DNA of 64,000 nt from Gymnopus androsaceus JB14 (Eukaryota; Basidiomycota; Agaricomycetes; Agaricales; Omphalotaceae). Under the pieces are notes generated by a model. It ran no database searches and was not told the DNA's origin. It saw only the letters and a list, made by a program, of their open reading frames with translations. Position numbers and translations under genes: made by a program. Where the stretch lies: positions 116,210 to 180,209 of the forward strand of contig ML769514.1 of NCBI GenBank assembly GCA_009733575.1, read 5' to 3'. Within the stretch, counting starts at the first letter, position 1. Each line of letters opens with the position of its first letter. Below are positions 27,642 through 39,631 of the stretch, piece by piece.

Positions 27642-29563
27642 TCATGTTTTAACATAGAAACCTACCCAACTCTCCGTTACAAGACCATTCCGGTAAAGAC
27701 CTACAATGAGAGGTAATTCCTCCTCGCGCTTTCCCTTGGCATCTTGAATAAATTTATCCCAATCCCGATCGGGCTCACTCTTCTTAGCCTCATCAACAGT
27801 TATAACTCTTTTCATAGGAGGATAATAGCGGTAGTCCAGGAGAGAGATCAGGAACTCGTCGGAGGGAAGGTCACGATGATCTTCACGATACTTCTTCTGC
27901 GCTTGAAGGAGCTGTTCCTTGGTCTTTTTCTGATGTCTAGGAGGATGATCAAAGACACAAAATATGCGTTTCGGTCGTCGATAGGATGGGATGGACGTTG
28001 TTCTGTAAATGGGCATGATGTGAGTGGTTTTATGCGTCATTTTCAAGTTGACTCACCTTGCTGCATTTGGGTCCATTGACAAAAACCGCGATGTATCTTC
28101 CAGTGTGACTTTTGGCACTGTCGATCACAATAATGGACCTTTTTACACCCTGCGCAAGTCACCTTGATTTTCGAGTGGGGGCACTAGGTAAAGAATCAGG
28201 TTAGTATGATATCAGTAGAGCCGCTTTCTAGACTCACGGTACCAGTACGATTTGCACAAAATCTCAGAGTCAGAGGATGAATGTCCACTAACTTCTTGGT
28301 ACGTAGACGACGCTTTGCAAGCGTTACAAATTCGAGCCATTTCTTCTCGAAGGATGATCCGACCACAAGAGCTTGAAGGTTATCCTTCTCAATCCTCGAT
28401 ACGGCGCGGTCAAGAGAAGAGTGCACCGAGTAATAGACAGTATACAATAATATCACCTCCAAAAGGTCTTCGTATGGCTTCTGCAGAGTGGTTGTCTCAT
28501 TAGTTCTCTCGTCTATGAGAGCCATGGATCTCAAGATGGACGACAATACCCGGTAATCCAGAGCTTGGACAACAGATTTCAATCCATCATATAAAATGAT
28601 TCTCTGTAGATATTCACTACACAGTCCAAGTATCGAGGTGGAAACCTCTTTGGTATCCAGTTCAAGTAGTCTCGGACTGACAGCAGTCAGGTGCATTGCT
28701 CTGCAGATACAACGTACAGAGTTTTTCTGCACCAGTGCCCTCGCAAGCCTGGGAGTTCCGAATATAGTTGTGAGAATGCTGACACCGCTGTGCAGCGTAT
28801 ACCAAGGTATCGGACGTTTCGCGGTAGCTCGAGTGACGAGATTGAGAGCGACGTCTGCAGTGCTTGGATGCGCTTCGTCAAGGGCCGATCGCCATTCTGG
28901 AATCCAAGTAGATATCGGTTGTCGGGAGAGATTTCGTTGCATATGGAAGGCGTAGATCATTCCATCGCTGTCGGGGGAATTTGGTGCGTGAACGGCGGCA
29001 AGGTACATGCGCGCCATGAGAGAAGCGCTTCCATTTGTTTCGATGACAGTCGATGCAGTTCCAGCAGTAGGGGTTGTCAGGACCCACAAGAGAATATGGA
29101 TGATCAGGCGAGCTTCGTCTTTAAACTCATCCGCGCCTACAAAATAAGTCGGTCTTTCGATATAATTGGCCGATATGAAGGAGCACCACGCAGATACGTC
29201 TGGCCACCTATGCATGAAGTGGAGTCTAGCATCTGTTTCGAACCGATAACCGTTCAGCCCTCGTGATAAGACGCGAATTGCTGCATAAACCAGACGAGTG
29301 GTATCATCTGGCTCGACATTTTCGTCAGGTTGTGAAGACAAAATTGGGTGACTCATGTCCGGGATATTCAGCAGGATGACAGGCATCACCTCGATGAGTA
29401 CGTTCACGTCGGTCTCCACTGCTGGGACAAGACTCCTGAGGGCATCCACAGAGCCATTCCGAGCTTGGTTAAGTAGCCTCTGCAGAAATTTCAGTTGTTA
29501 ATTAGCGAGAGTTTGCGGGCTCATTACCTTCAACTTTACCGGAAGAGTTGAACTGGAGGACAT
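27642..29563 (-). CDS. MYND-type zinc-finger protein
   Basis: The gene opens at 29563 with MSSSSTLPVKLK, then an intron, then RLLNQARNGSVDALRSLVPA. The long central exon (28196-29449) has an all-helical look and no domain I can name. Near the C-terminus, an exon around 28070-28180 encodes a MYND finger: CPHSKIKVTCAGCKK, CDRQCQKSHWKIHRGFC. The last exon adds a charged tail ending ESWVGFYVKT. MYND fingers bind Pro-rich peptides; Agaricomycetes carry many such proteins with a central domain of unknown function, to which this one fits. The finger's Cys/His set appears complete. The gene is tail-to-tail with the membrane-protein gene and shares its upstream side with the 3' end of the RdRP gene. 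Confidence 0.82.
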
Positions 29564-29683
29564 AGTGACCGAAACAAGCTAAGAGGCGCAGTGGCAGTGT
29601 TAGGCGTCGGTCCTCAGTGAGGGCAACCGATCAATGACTACATTGGATGTACACAACTTGTTTTACAATTGGTTTCAGTTTGT

Positions 29684-32600
29684 TCAATTTCTTTTCCTCT
29701 CGATTTTAGACGCACTTGACGCCTGTTGCTTCCTCTCCTTCCCAACCTCGCCAACAGAGTCAAACAGGGTCCCCAGCGTAACCCACCAAAAACTCTTCGC
29801 CCCAAACACAGGGTTCTTCCGTTGTGCGTACACCGTGGCGAGCCTGAAGGAGCAAAATGCTCGAACGACATACTGCTTCGGTGTAAAATAGGCTCCATAA
29901 AGCGTATCGTAAATCCCTCGAACAAGCACATCAGTCTCTTCGCGAACCTTCCGTATGTGATCGTTACGAGTCGAGCTGGATACCGCTGTATTGAACAAAA
30001 TTGTCCCAACTACCGCCTCCTCCTCTGTCAGCAAGTGAGACTTGCTTCGGGAGAGATTATGCATAGAGCAGATCCGTTGGAGATCAGTGCAGTATTGGAG
30101 GAACATTTCATGTACCTCGGATGTGTCATCCTGCTCCTGGTTTTCATCGATGAACTGTGCAGTGTAAGATTCAATGGAGCGGTAAAGTTTGTCAAGTTCC
30201 GACCCAGACATGCTAAATGACTGCATGAGCGTTGTGAGCTCATCCAGCGGGATGTCCTCTTGATCTTCGTCGTCGATATGATTGGCGAGGGATACATCGT
30301 CCTTGGCGCTCGAGTTCAGGTCGATATCCCGGAATAATCTCCCGATTGCCTTGTGACTATGATAAAACCTGCTCTCGTCGATGACTTCCATCGTTTCCGG
30401 GGCATACCAGTCGGGTAAGCGCTTATTGTACTTGTTTCTTTTGGGAATGGAAAAGAATTGAACCGGATTTCCAGTCTTCGGATAGTCCACTGCCTGGCTG
30501 TGCAGATCGGCGAGCCTTAGACAATCAGGATCTAGGATCCCCTTCGGACTCGAGTCTGCGAGAATACGCCAAGTGAGAGCAACTTGGCCGATGACCTGCT
30601 CGTAACCTCGTTAGTGAGAAACCGAGGAAATAAAATCGAGTGGAAGGAACTGACGTCCGACAGAATATATTGCATAACAAACTCTGCAACATCGAGCAGC
30701 TTGCAGGGACGGCTGAGCTCCTTCCGAATGGCGGGGTTGTAAAGACTAGGCCTCTGAATTTGTGATTCTGGGATGCGAAATTTGGGTAATGTATCCAACG
30801 GAATGATATCATATTCATCTCCGTCGAGGTCACCTCCACCTAGACATGATGGAATGGGCCGTTCACCTGATTGAAGATTAATCAATCAGGTAGCTGTATC
30901 TCATCAGAGTTGAACTGGACACATACCTCTCGTTGAAAACACAAGGGTATTTGGTAGTGGCTCATGCTCAAAACAAGACCCTGCACCAGGTTTCCCAATC
31001 GCATGTACAATCTGAACATCTCCAGGGTGGATGGTAGGGGAACGGGAAACAAGACAAGGCCCAGATAGATACTCAAGTTTGCCACTATCCTTTTGCATGA
31101 TGCAAACTGATATCTCATTAGGACCAAGCTCTTGATGGACATCGGCTATTCCAACAAGATTGTATGCTCCGGGAACTGGGATCCGAGCTGACCAAAAACA
31201 TAAGATATCCACTTCGAATTTAGTATCGAGTATAGTACCACTCACCGCGATGCTTAAGATCACGCAAGACGTGCTTCTTTCCAAGCTCCAAAATCCTGTC
31301 GAGAAATTGATCCTTCAATTTAACGTAGCCCATTCGAGATAATGTAGCCATCACAGTCGGAAGGCGGAAAGAGCCTCCAATGCCCTGTATTTGGAAGAAT
31401 TGGCCTGCAGAATCCAGACGTTGGACAGCTTGGCAAGCAGCTTCCACAGCGAGGTCCTGGTAGTACTTGAACGTTTCATATGGAACACCGATACCTTCAT
31501 ACAATACAATCAAAGGACGGTTCAGAAAGAACCTGAGCCAATGTGCATCAATAAAGTTGGTAATTTCTCAAGGAAGCACTTACTGAGTAGGTTTGTCAAA
31601 AACTTTGGCAATCTCGATTGTCTTGGAAGGTGCTCCAATGAACTTGATCATCGAGGGCCGAAGAGCAATAGTCATACCGGTCAGCCGGTAATCCACGCTG
31701 AGCATCCCTTTAGCCCCAAGGAATCGAATCTGTAGTGCGCGAGGATAGTCCGAAAGTGATTTTTTTCGAGGATTCATCTCGGCGTATATCTTCTTTGCAA
31801 ATATGGGAGACATTGTACCCACACCATCAGTGTGCACCCACTTGTTCCCATGCGCATCGACCGATTCTATATCCGCAATCTGGGTCACATTTTCTACCTC
31901 TGTTGTTGTTGGCTCTGTTGAGGTAAAAGCCTGACTGATCCTCGCTGCGAATCGGGCAGGGCAGTACATCAAACGCTTGTCAAACCGAAGTTTCGAGAAC
32001 GAGCCTAAACTTTGGATAACGGTCTGAACATTCACTGTTTGCCCGTTCTCTTCGAACGGTGAGAGGAACCAAACCGCATGCTCCTTCAACGCCGACTGGG
32101 AATAGGCAAGAAAGTTGAAACAACGACCACCAATAACCAATTGCTTCCTCGGCCTTGAGTCGTATTTCTCTCTGAGTCCTTCAATAAGAAATGGGGCGAT
32201 CCTCTGTGCAACATAATGTTGACCATTGATCTGGCGATCATGGTGGAGACGGAGTCTGCCTTCATCCAGAAAGCTAACGCGAATGAAATATTTGCGGTTC
32301 TCTCGCTGATAAGATCGGACCACTCTGTTCGAGCGCTCCGGGAGTGGCCCAGTGATGGATATTGACGAGGGCATGATCTGGACGTGAAGGCAGTAGAATA
32401 AACCGTCGTCCGTGCGTCGCCAATACAATGATTTGGAGGAAGGATTATCATATATACGTATGCATTGCATAAAGCAAGCATTCAAGGACTGCTGCTCCCG
32501 AGGATCTTGACCAGGGTTCCAGAAAAGGTCCAATGCTCTCTGAGCGAAATCCTGGAAGACGAGAAAAACAAAATTTTGGCTCCGCTCACCTTTTGTGTGC

Positions 32601-33739
32601 ATCCGGCTGATAAGGTACTCAACCTCTGGTCGAAGACCAAGGAGCTCCCTAGGATCAGCGCAATGCCCATAGAGAAGTGCGTCAAGCTGACACGCAATGT
32701 CGAAATCAAGAGTAGGAAGCCACTCAGCAAATCTCCGCAAGGCAGATTGCGAGAAGAGCTGTCGGCGTTCAGCCGGAAAATGATAATCCTCGATGGGAAT
32801 TTTCAACTTCCCTCTTTCGACAGCAAGACGTCTAAAAATCGTAGGTCCATCCCGCGATTTACAAACCAAGCGAAGAGAGAGCGAAGTGAACGCTGCTACT
32901 TCATCATGATAGCGACCCTTTGTATCCTCCCAGGGCAGTGAAGATAAACGCTCATACGGGATATGGGTGAACCCGTAAGGATCTTCAGAATCAAAGGTGA
33001 TGGATCTGAAAGAAGGTTGGGTGTAAAGCGAAATGATTATCACAGGCTCGGTAGCTGAATATGAGTCAACTGCAAGATAGGATATTTGGGAATACTTGAA
33101 GAGAATACGATATTCCGGAAGATCAAAGCCCAAAAAATCATCGCCGTATAAAGGTTGCGACAGGTGTATCTCCACTTGTTGCTCGGAGGGATTAAACCTA
33201 ATCGAAGGGCTTCCAAAATGATCCCATTCCACAGAAAATACCTGGTCCCGGCAGTCCCATCCAAACTGCACCCGAGATAACGATATGGATTCCGGGAGCC
33301 GTTGCTGGCGCGATAAACGGCTACCTACTCGAGCCCTAGCAGTATCTGGCAGCCCAGAAGTCATCGAAGGATTGCGAGAACCGTCCGGGTCAGCATACGG
33401 AGAGTTCTGTATTTGTTCCACAATGTTGGTAGAGGACAAAGGCTTGCTGCTCTTTTTGAAAAATGCCCGCTTTGCCCTGATTACGACATGGCGCTGGGGT
33501 TCCGCATCTTCACCGTATTCAGAAAGAAATCTCTCTCCAAGTTCGATAGACGGTAAAGTAAGCAGTCCACAACCACTGTTTCGTTTCCAAGAGCCTCTAC
33601 GACCAGGTTGAAATAGCCGGATGTGGAAATTAATTGGCGTGTCGGGGCTATATTCCTGCCGATGCAACTCTTTGGCAAGAGTGCGTATAACATCCTGTTG
33701 TGTCGCAGAAAAGTCGATGTTGCGCATGAAGATATCCAT
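29684..33739 (-). CDS. RNA-dependent RNA polymerase of the RNA-silencing pathway
   Basis: Five or more exons on the minus strand start at the ATG at 33739 (MDIFMRNIDFSATQQDVIRT, an RRM-like N-terminal segment). The main exon contains TDGVGTMSPIFAKKIYAEMN and QIRFLGAKGMLSVDYRL, typical of the cellular RdRP core. The catalytic loop is CLGGGDLDGDEYDIIPLD, with the DLDGD triad intact. The C-terminal exon holds PDWYAPETMEVIDESRFYHS and ends at 29684. The family (QDE-1/Rdp1/RDR type) copies single-stranded RNA into double-stranded RNA that feeds Dicer, for quelling, transposon control or heterochromatin. No stop or frame break is seen; the product should be roughly 1,270 residues. A pogo-type transposon is inserted 275 bp upstream of its start, inside the shared promoter with the divergent PNPOx-like gene. 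Confidence 0.92.
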
Positions 33740-34013
33740 GATGGAATTATGGATTGGGGAGGATGTACTGTATCGGTTTATATCGAGGCATGCACAGAGA
33801 AAGCTTAAAGTCGTAATCTATGAGCGCGGAAGAGCTGAAGAACAGCTGACCGGTACATTCGCAATCTAAATCGAATTTAAGTTCGAGGGTCCTCGAGAAA
33901 ATACAACCCCGGATGATATTATGAGATGCGCAGTTCATATCTAGAAGGAGCATTCACATCTTCAGTGACAAAAGGTGTGAAATTACCTATGCCCTAGTGC
34001 TAAGCCCAACATA

Positions 34014-37000
34014 CTATGGTACGCAGGGATATGCTTTGGACAGGGATATGCTTTTTTGCATAAAATGCTCGATTAAGCCAGTTTTTGTAATCGGGCAGCT
34101 TTCATGATTATTTTATAACATCTTTACCTTATATTCGTCAGTGCCAGATACTTTATAGAAGGTATACTTAAGACAAATGAGTACAATAAAATAAACATTG
34201 AGCGGAGAGAGTCGCATACACCCATCAAACACTCAGGAACACAAGAAAATGAATTACAAAAGTGGGGGTGAAGTGCTACACACCCAAGTGTATATCATAC
34301 AAGGTCAGATCTAATATTTCTAAGAGAAACATGGAGAATAGCACGATAGAGAGAGGAACCGGTAAAGAGAGAGCTCGAGCGTGACAATCGCCTATGCCGT
34401 TCCGCTCGGCAACGGGATGCGCTCGGCCAACCAAGCGCTTCGTTGAAGTCCTAAATCCTTGCCAAATCCTCACCAATGACAAAACCTCGACAGGCTCGCG
34501 CAGATAAACCTACAACGTCATGCGTAATCGACGATGCGACTGAGGAACGCCTAAATACAGCCTGCCAGGATTTTCTCAATGGTCAGTATCCAAACAGGAA
34601 GGCTGCAGCCAAAGCCCACAACGTACCGTATGATACACTTTGACGTCGACTCAATGGAACCGCGCTTCCAAAGAAGAAAGCGCATGATAGTCAGGCACTT
34701 TTGACTACTGCAGAGAAGGACGCTCTGATTGACTGGATTCAATTCTTGGGGGTGACTGGAAATCCACTCAACCGACGAACCATTCGGCCCAAAATCCACG
34801 AGATACTAAAGACGAAAGGGAAGAAAGTCGACGACAAGACGGTCTCGAAGACATGGATACGGAACTTCCTCGCGCAGAATGCAGACAGGTTGAAAGCTGC
34901 ACGAGGTCATGGCCTGGATACCAAACGTGCACAGGCTTTCAACTATCCGACCGTGAAACGCCACTTCGAGATGTTATCGAACTTGCTGAAGGAAAAGGGC
35001 ATTCCATGGGAGAGTGTCTATAACATGGATGAGAAAGGGATCCAGCTTGGAGGAGGGCGGAAAAACTCACAGGAGAAGTACTTCTATTCACGGCAGGACA
35101 AGATGTTGTACAAGCAAAAGGGCGATAGTCTGGAGCTTGTTACCATTATTGACTGTGTCTGTGCAGACGGAACAGCTCCAATCAAGCCAGGGTTTGTGTT
35201 CGCAGGAGCGACAAAATTTGACGAGTGGTTTGAAGTCGATGATGATATCTTGCAAGTTTTTCGATTTTTGCGATTCGGATTTGTACTAATGATTCTACAA
35301 TAGAATCGCGACTTCAGAAACAGGCTGGACCGACGATGAGATAGGATTTGAATGGTTCAAACAATGTTTCGTACCTCAGGCCCAAGCGCGAAACAAATCA
35401 GGAAATCCTATCTTGCTGATATACGATGGGCACCGGTCCCATACCCAGCTCGATTGGATCGAGCATGCAGAAAAAAATAACATTGTCCTATACTGTCTCC
35501 CTCCGCATACCACCCATCGACTCCAACCACTCGATGTAGGCTGTTTCGGACCTCTTCAGACAGCTTGGTTCAACCGATGCGACGAGATCTTGATGAAAAC
35601 GGGCTCACCAATGGAGCTTTGGGAGGTTGTGAAGGAGTACATGGCAGCAAGGGCTTCGTCCTTCAAGGAAACTACGATCCTGGCAGCCTGGCGAAAATCT
35701 GGAATTTGTCCGTTAGATCCCAGTGTTTTTACTGAGGCAGATTTCGCACCTAGTATCCCTTCATCAACACAAGGTCAACTTCCGAAGTCCTTCCCTACCA
35801 TGCCCCATGTCCCGGGAGCATCGTCCAATGCCGAGCTGTTATCAAGGTTGAGGGAGGAGAATGGTGACGGCTGTGGCAGTGACGATGGTTCAGAATCTGA
35901 TTTTGATCACATGGACAAACCTCCTTCTTTACCTCCGCCCTCCGTGGCATCGCACATCTCGGGTGGACAATCGACGTTTGCTGGTCCGAGCTCTCGTCAG
36001 CTCTCTCGTTCACCATCGCCTATGGAATCGCAACGTCAAACTCGCAGCAGTACATCTGCAGTCACGCCAAATCCTTCGCATCCTTCACCAATGGCTACAG
36101 AACCAGAACGGCGAACTCGCCGCACTCTATCTGCAGTCACACCAAATCCCTCGCATCCAATGCCAAATCCCTTCCATCCAACACCAAATCCCTCGCATCC
36201 AACGCCAGATCCCTCACGTTCAAAACCATACAGCCAGAGAGAGATACAGATGCTGCATGAAATGGCCGAGTTGAGAAAACTCGCTCAGATTGCTGTGGCT
36301 GAGCGTGATGCTGCAGCCGTTCATGCAGTACTTGTTGGGCAGGAGCTCGAGGTAGCCAAGCATCAGCTCAACAAACGTGCCAACAAGGCTGACAGCTCGA
36401 AGCGTTTTGCTACTGATGCTAGGATTGTGACGTCGAGAGAGGGGAAGAAACAGGCACAAGAGGATGCGGCAAAAAAAGCAGCGAAAAAGAAGGCTGACGA
36501 TGAAAGGAGAAAGAAGAGGAAAGATACGGAACGGGAGGACACTCTTCGACATGCTGCCCAGGAGAGGGAGAGTACATCGTTTTCCGGTAATATCAACTCG
36601 AAACCCAAGCGCGACCTCCAGGATATCCTCTTTTCCCTTGGGCTAGAATCGGAGGGAACACTTCCTGTTTTGCATGTGCGTATCAATGCACATTTCGATG
36701 CTACGCCAGCATTGAAGGACGACCTCCGCTACATTGGTCTCTTCAATAACACGCGTAAGCGTAAACGCTCAGCTGAGAATGACGACGATCCACTGCCCTC
36801 ATCTAGTCGTCGTCGTTCAGTGTCTCCTCATTCTCCTGGTCCGGTTATTTCACCCCGTCGTCATCCTCAGCCTCGGCCGATTCGCAAACCTACACATTTT
36901 GGCACAGGCTCACCCATCGTTTCACCTAGCCGTTTGGGCGCTGGCCCATCCTTTCGATTTCCCGATGCTCGTTCACCCTCAGTTTCACCTCGACCCTTCG

Positions 37001-37478
37001 GCGCCGCATTTAATGCAGGAGGTGTTCCTTTGTATCCTTCGTTTCTACCTCCCTCTACGTTTTTACCTACGTTTTTTCCTACATTCAATGAATCTTCTCG
37101 TAGCGCACAACACTATTTTCGTACTCCATCCCCTTCTTAAATCATTACACTACATTATTTAATCCCTTTTAACATTGAACGCGTACCAAATTCGATTCTG
37201 AGAGTCAGTCAACGCAACGGTTCTGTGATATTGCCGATTCTGCCGGCTTTGCCGCTCTGCTGCCATACGTGACAGACGGTGACTTACAGCCATCAAAAAA
37301 CAGCATATCCTTGTTTTTGCTCGGGCAGCGCCCGACGCAACGAGGAAAATCGTAAAAAATATAAGGAGCTCGATTTGGGGGTTTTAAAGTAGGCCAAAAC
37401 GATCTGTCTACTCAGAATTTCAATAGCTTCTTCCATTGTGCCCCAACTGCATCGGAAGCATATCCCTGCGTACCATAG
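34014..37478 (+). mobile_element. Pogo/Fot-like Tc1-mariner DNA transposon, 3465 bp
   Basis: Perfect 23-bp terminal inverted repeats run from 34014 to 34036 (CTATGGTACGCAGGGATATG...) and 37456 to 37478. A TA dinucleotide flanks each end (34012-34013 and 37479-37480), the target duplication of the Tc1/mariner superfamily. The inner motif GGGATATGCTT is repeated just inside the left end, perhaps a second transposase site. A single gene for a DDE transposase fills the interior. The element lies between the RdRP and PNPOx-like genes, which would otherwise be about 650 bp apart. Confidence 0.93.
34476..37140 (+). pseudogene. Pogo-family DDE transposase with one in-frame stop codon
   Basis: From the ATG at 34476 the frame encodes an HTH of the psq kind (NRKAAAKAHNVPYDTL). 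It then meets TGA at 34641-34643 and continues in the same frame with RRLNGTALPKKK. Next come the CENP-B-type HTH (TTAEKDALIDWIQF...), the first catalytic Asp in YNMDEKGIQLG, the second in LLIYDGHRSHTQ and the third in LQPLDVGCFGPLQTAW. A 52-nt intron (35252-35303) starts GCAAGT and ends AG, a GC-AG intron; splicing it keeps the frame. The total would be 870 codons including the stop. A Pro-rich and then Lys/Glu-rich coiled tail follows the catalytic core. The stop probably arose by CGA to TGA, since Arg is expected in the recognition helix. The rest is undamaged, so inactivation is recent or the stop may be bypassed by starting downstream. Confidence 0.85.
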
Positions 37479-37852
37479 TATAGCCTTTCATCATAGAACT
37501 ATTCTGGAACTTCCAAGTCGCCTGAGAAATTCTTGTTGTAGGAGTTTGGTAGGATCTGACTGGCATGACGTGCATCTGCTGCGGCTGTTGTGCTCCAGGA
37601 CTGATGATAGCACGAAATATGTTGGGAATATGTCGTGTTACATGAGATACAAAATTAAAATCAGTCAAGAATAGCGTGATCGCGAGCGTTCGAAGTGAAG
37701 TGAAAACTTAAAAACTCGCGTAGGCGCTAATCACGGCGTTCGCCGCTCGGGCTCGGAGTTTCGATCCGATTTAATACCCCACATTTTCCCCATAATATAT
37801 ATATATATATACATATATACATACCACGACTTGACCACGACCACCACTCGAC

Positions 37853-38831
37853 ATGGGTAAATTCTTCGATGAAATCCCCGACTTTCTATTCTCTTGGATC
37901 GAGAAACAGCAGATGTTTTGGACTGCTACAGCCCCTCTCAGCGGTTTTGGTCATGTCAACCTGTCGCCAAAGTGTACCAGAGGTTTATTTCACATCGTAA
38001 ATGCGCAAAAAGCTTGGTATGAGGACATGAGCGGAAGCGGTGAGTCTTTTACAGTCTTAGATTCTGCACACTGCCTAAAGGATTCGTTACGTTCATTCTA
38101 GGCGTAGAAACTATATCACACCTGAAGGAGCCCGGAAACGGACGTATTACAATTCTCTTTCACGCTTTTGAAGGTCCTCCTAGAATCTGTCGACTTTTCG
38201 GAACAGGTAATCTGGCATGTCCCGCTCATGCCCAACTAATTTTGACATCGACATCTTCGCTTTAGGCACCGTTTACGAATATGGTACCCCCGAATATAAC
38301 GAGTTCATTCCTCCGGAAACTCGTGTCCCTGGTTCTCGAGCTGTAATTGTGATTGATATTCACAAAGTTGGAACGGTAATCGCATCTTTATAATCAGAGG
38401 TAATACTTAATCTCACTCACTTTCCTTTGTCGCATCAGTCGTGTGGATATGCTATCCCATTCTACGAATTCAAGTCTCATCGAAATCAACTGTTGCAATG
38501 GGCCCAGAAAAGAGAAGATGAAGATAACGATTCGTTAGTTGAATCGAATAAACCTTCATCCAAAGGCATGTCGATTTACTGGAAAGAGAACAATGCCGAG
38601 AGTATCGACGGTATTCCGGGTCTGGATGATAAGACAGCGGAAGTGACTAATCCTTTCGAAACCAGAAGGATGTCATATGCTTCGGATGATAAAGCGATAG
38701 CCGCTACCACTCATAAAACTAGGGTTTTTTCTGCTGACGTATTCGGGAGGAATGGGATATTGGATCCAAAGTTTCTGATGGGTCTGTCTTTGGGGGTCAC
38801 TGCGACCTGGATGATAATGCAGCTTGTATGA
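37853..38831 (+). CDS. Pyridoxamine 5'-phosphate oxidase-like flavin-binding protein, membrane-tethered
   Basis: Four exons with three short introns start at MGKFFDEIPDFLFSWIEKQQ. The core has FWTATAPLSGFGHVNLSPKC, RITILFHAFEGPPRICRLFG and a TVYEYGTPEYNEF segment, the split-barrel pattern of fungal PNPOx-like proteins. Such proteins bind FMN or a related cofactor, but most fungal members are not proven oxidases. After SCGYAIPFYEFKSHRNQLLQ comes a charged linker and a C-terminal hydrophobic helix, PKFLMGLSLGVTATWMIMQL, that probably anchors the protein in a membrane. An AT-rich (TA) run sits about 50 bp upstream of the start, where a core promoter is expected. The start is the first ATG after this run. 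Confidence 0.83.
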
Positions 38832-39631
38832 TTTCCTCAAAATTTGGTCTCCCAGATTCCAGTTTGGATGTAATGTAATTTTAACAGTACCGGTGTCTTC
38901 GCAGTATTTCTTTAAAACAATTGATCCTTCGGAACAGTCGGTCAGGTCAAAGCGAATCATATTGAACAGTTCAGGAAGGTTCGGGCCGTTTCGGGTCTGA
39001 TCACTGGAGTTCTCAGAAACTTTGACCGTAACTTTGACCCATCTTCCTTCTCCAATCACCACTTCACGGCGCGATCTGAATGCACTGTTGAATGTTCAAG
39101 ACTTGCAGAGACACTCTTAGCTGTCATCAAAATTCTCCTGCCAAATGGCTACCACCTGTACTAGGCTCCTTGAATACAAGATGGGAATTTCCAAGTAGTT
39201 CCAAGTCTACTGCTGTCTAGACGAAAACATCGCCTGAGAACACCGCTGAAAATATGCCAAATAAACAATCGGCATGCTCATACTAGTGGACTGTAGTCAT
39301 TTGAAGTCTCCTGTACGTCGGAGAACAATCGTCTTATATAGTTCACGAAGAATGCTACTTCTAGACCTAGATCAATGGCGTAGACGTACGTTTGCGCTAC
39401 TAGATTCCGAGTTTTCAAGCTGATAAGCGAACGCGGCCCTTCCTGTCTACCTTAACTTCAGATACATTTCGGCGTTGTCTGATAGATTAACGTATAGAAA
39501 TCGTATCGGAAGTTACTAGTTACGGCTTATACGAACGTCACTGAGCCTCTGACTATATAGTATGTGCGATCTAGCGTTGGAATTTCGCTTTCCTTTTCCT
39601 GTCTTTCTTCCCTTTTTGTTCTCTTCAAAAA
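38832..39631. other. Intergenic, no gene seen
   Basis: It holds the 3' flank of the PNPOx-like gene and the promoter of the DUF6534-type gene. No conserved coding sequence. Confidence 0.5.

Noticed and set aside
28252..29266. Long plus-strand open frames antisense to the MYND gene
   Set aside because: No motifs; they are shadows of the minus-strand exon that carries the family pattern.
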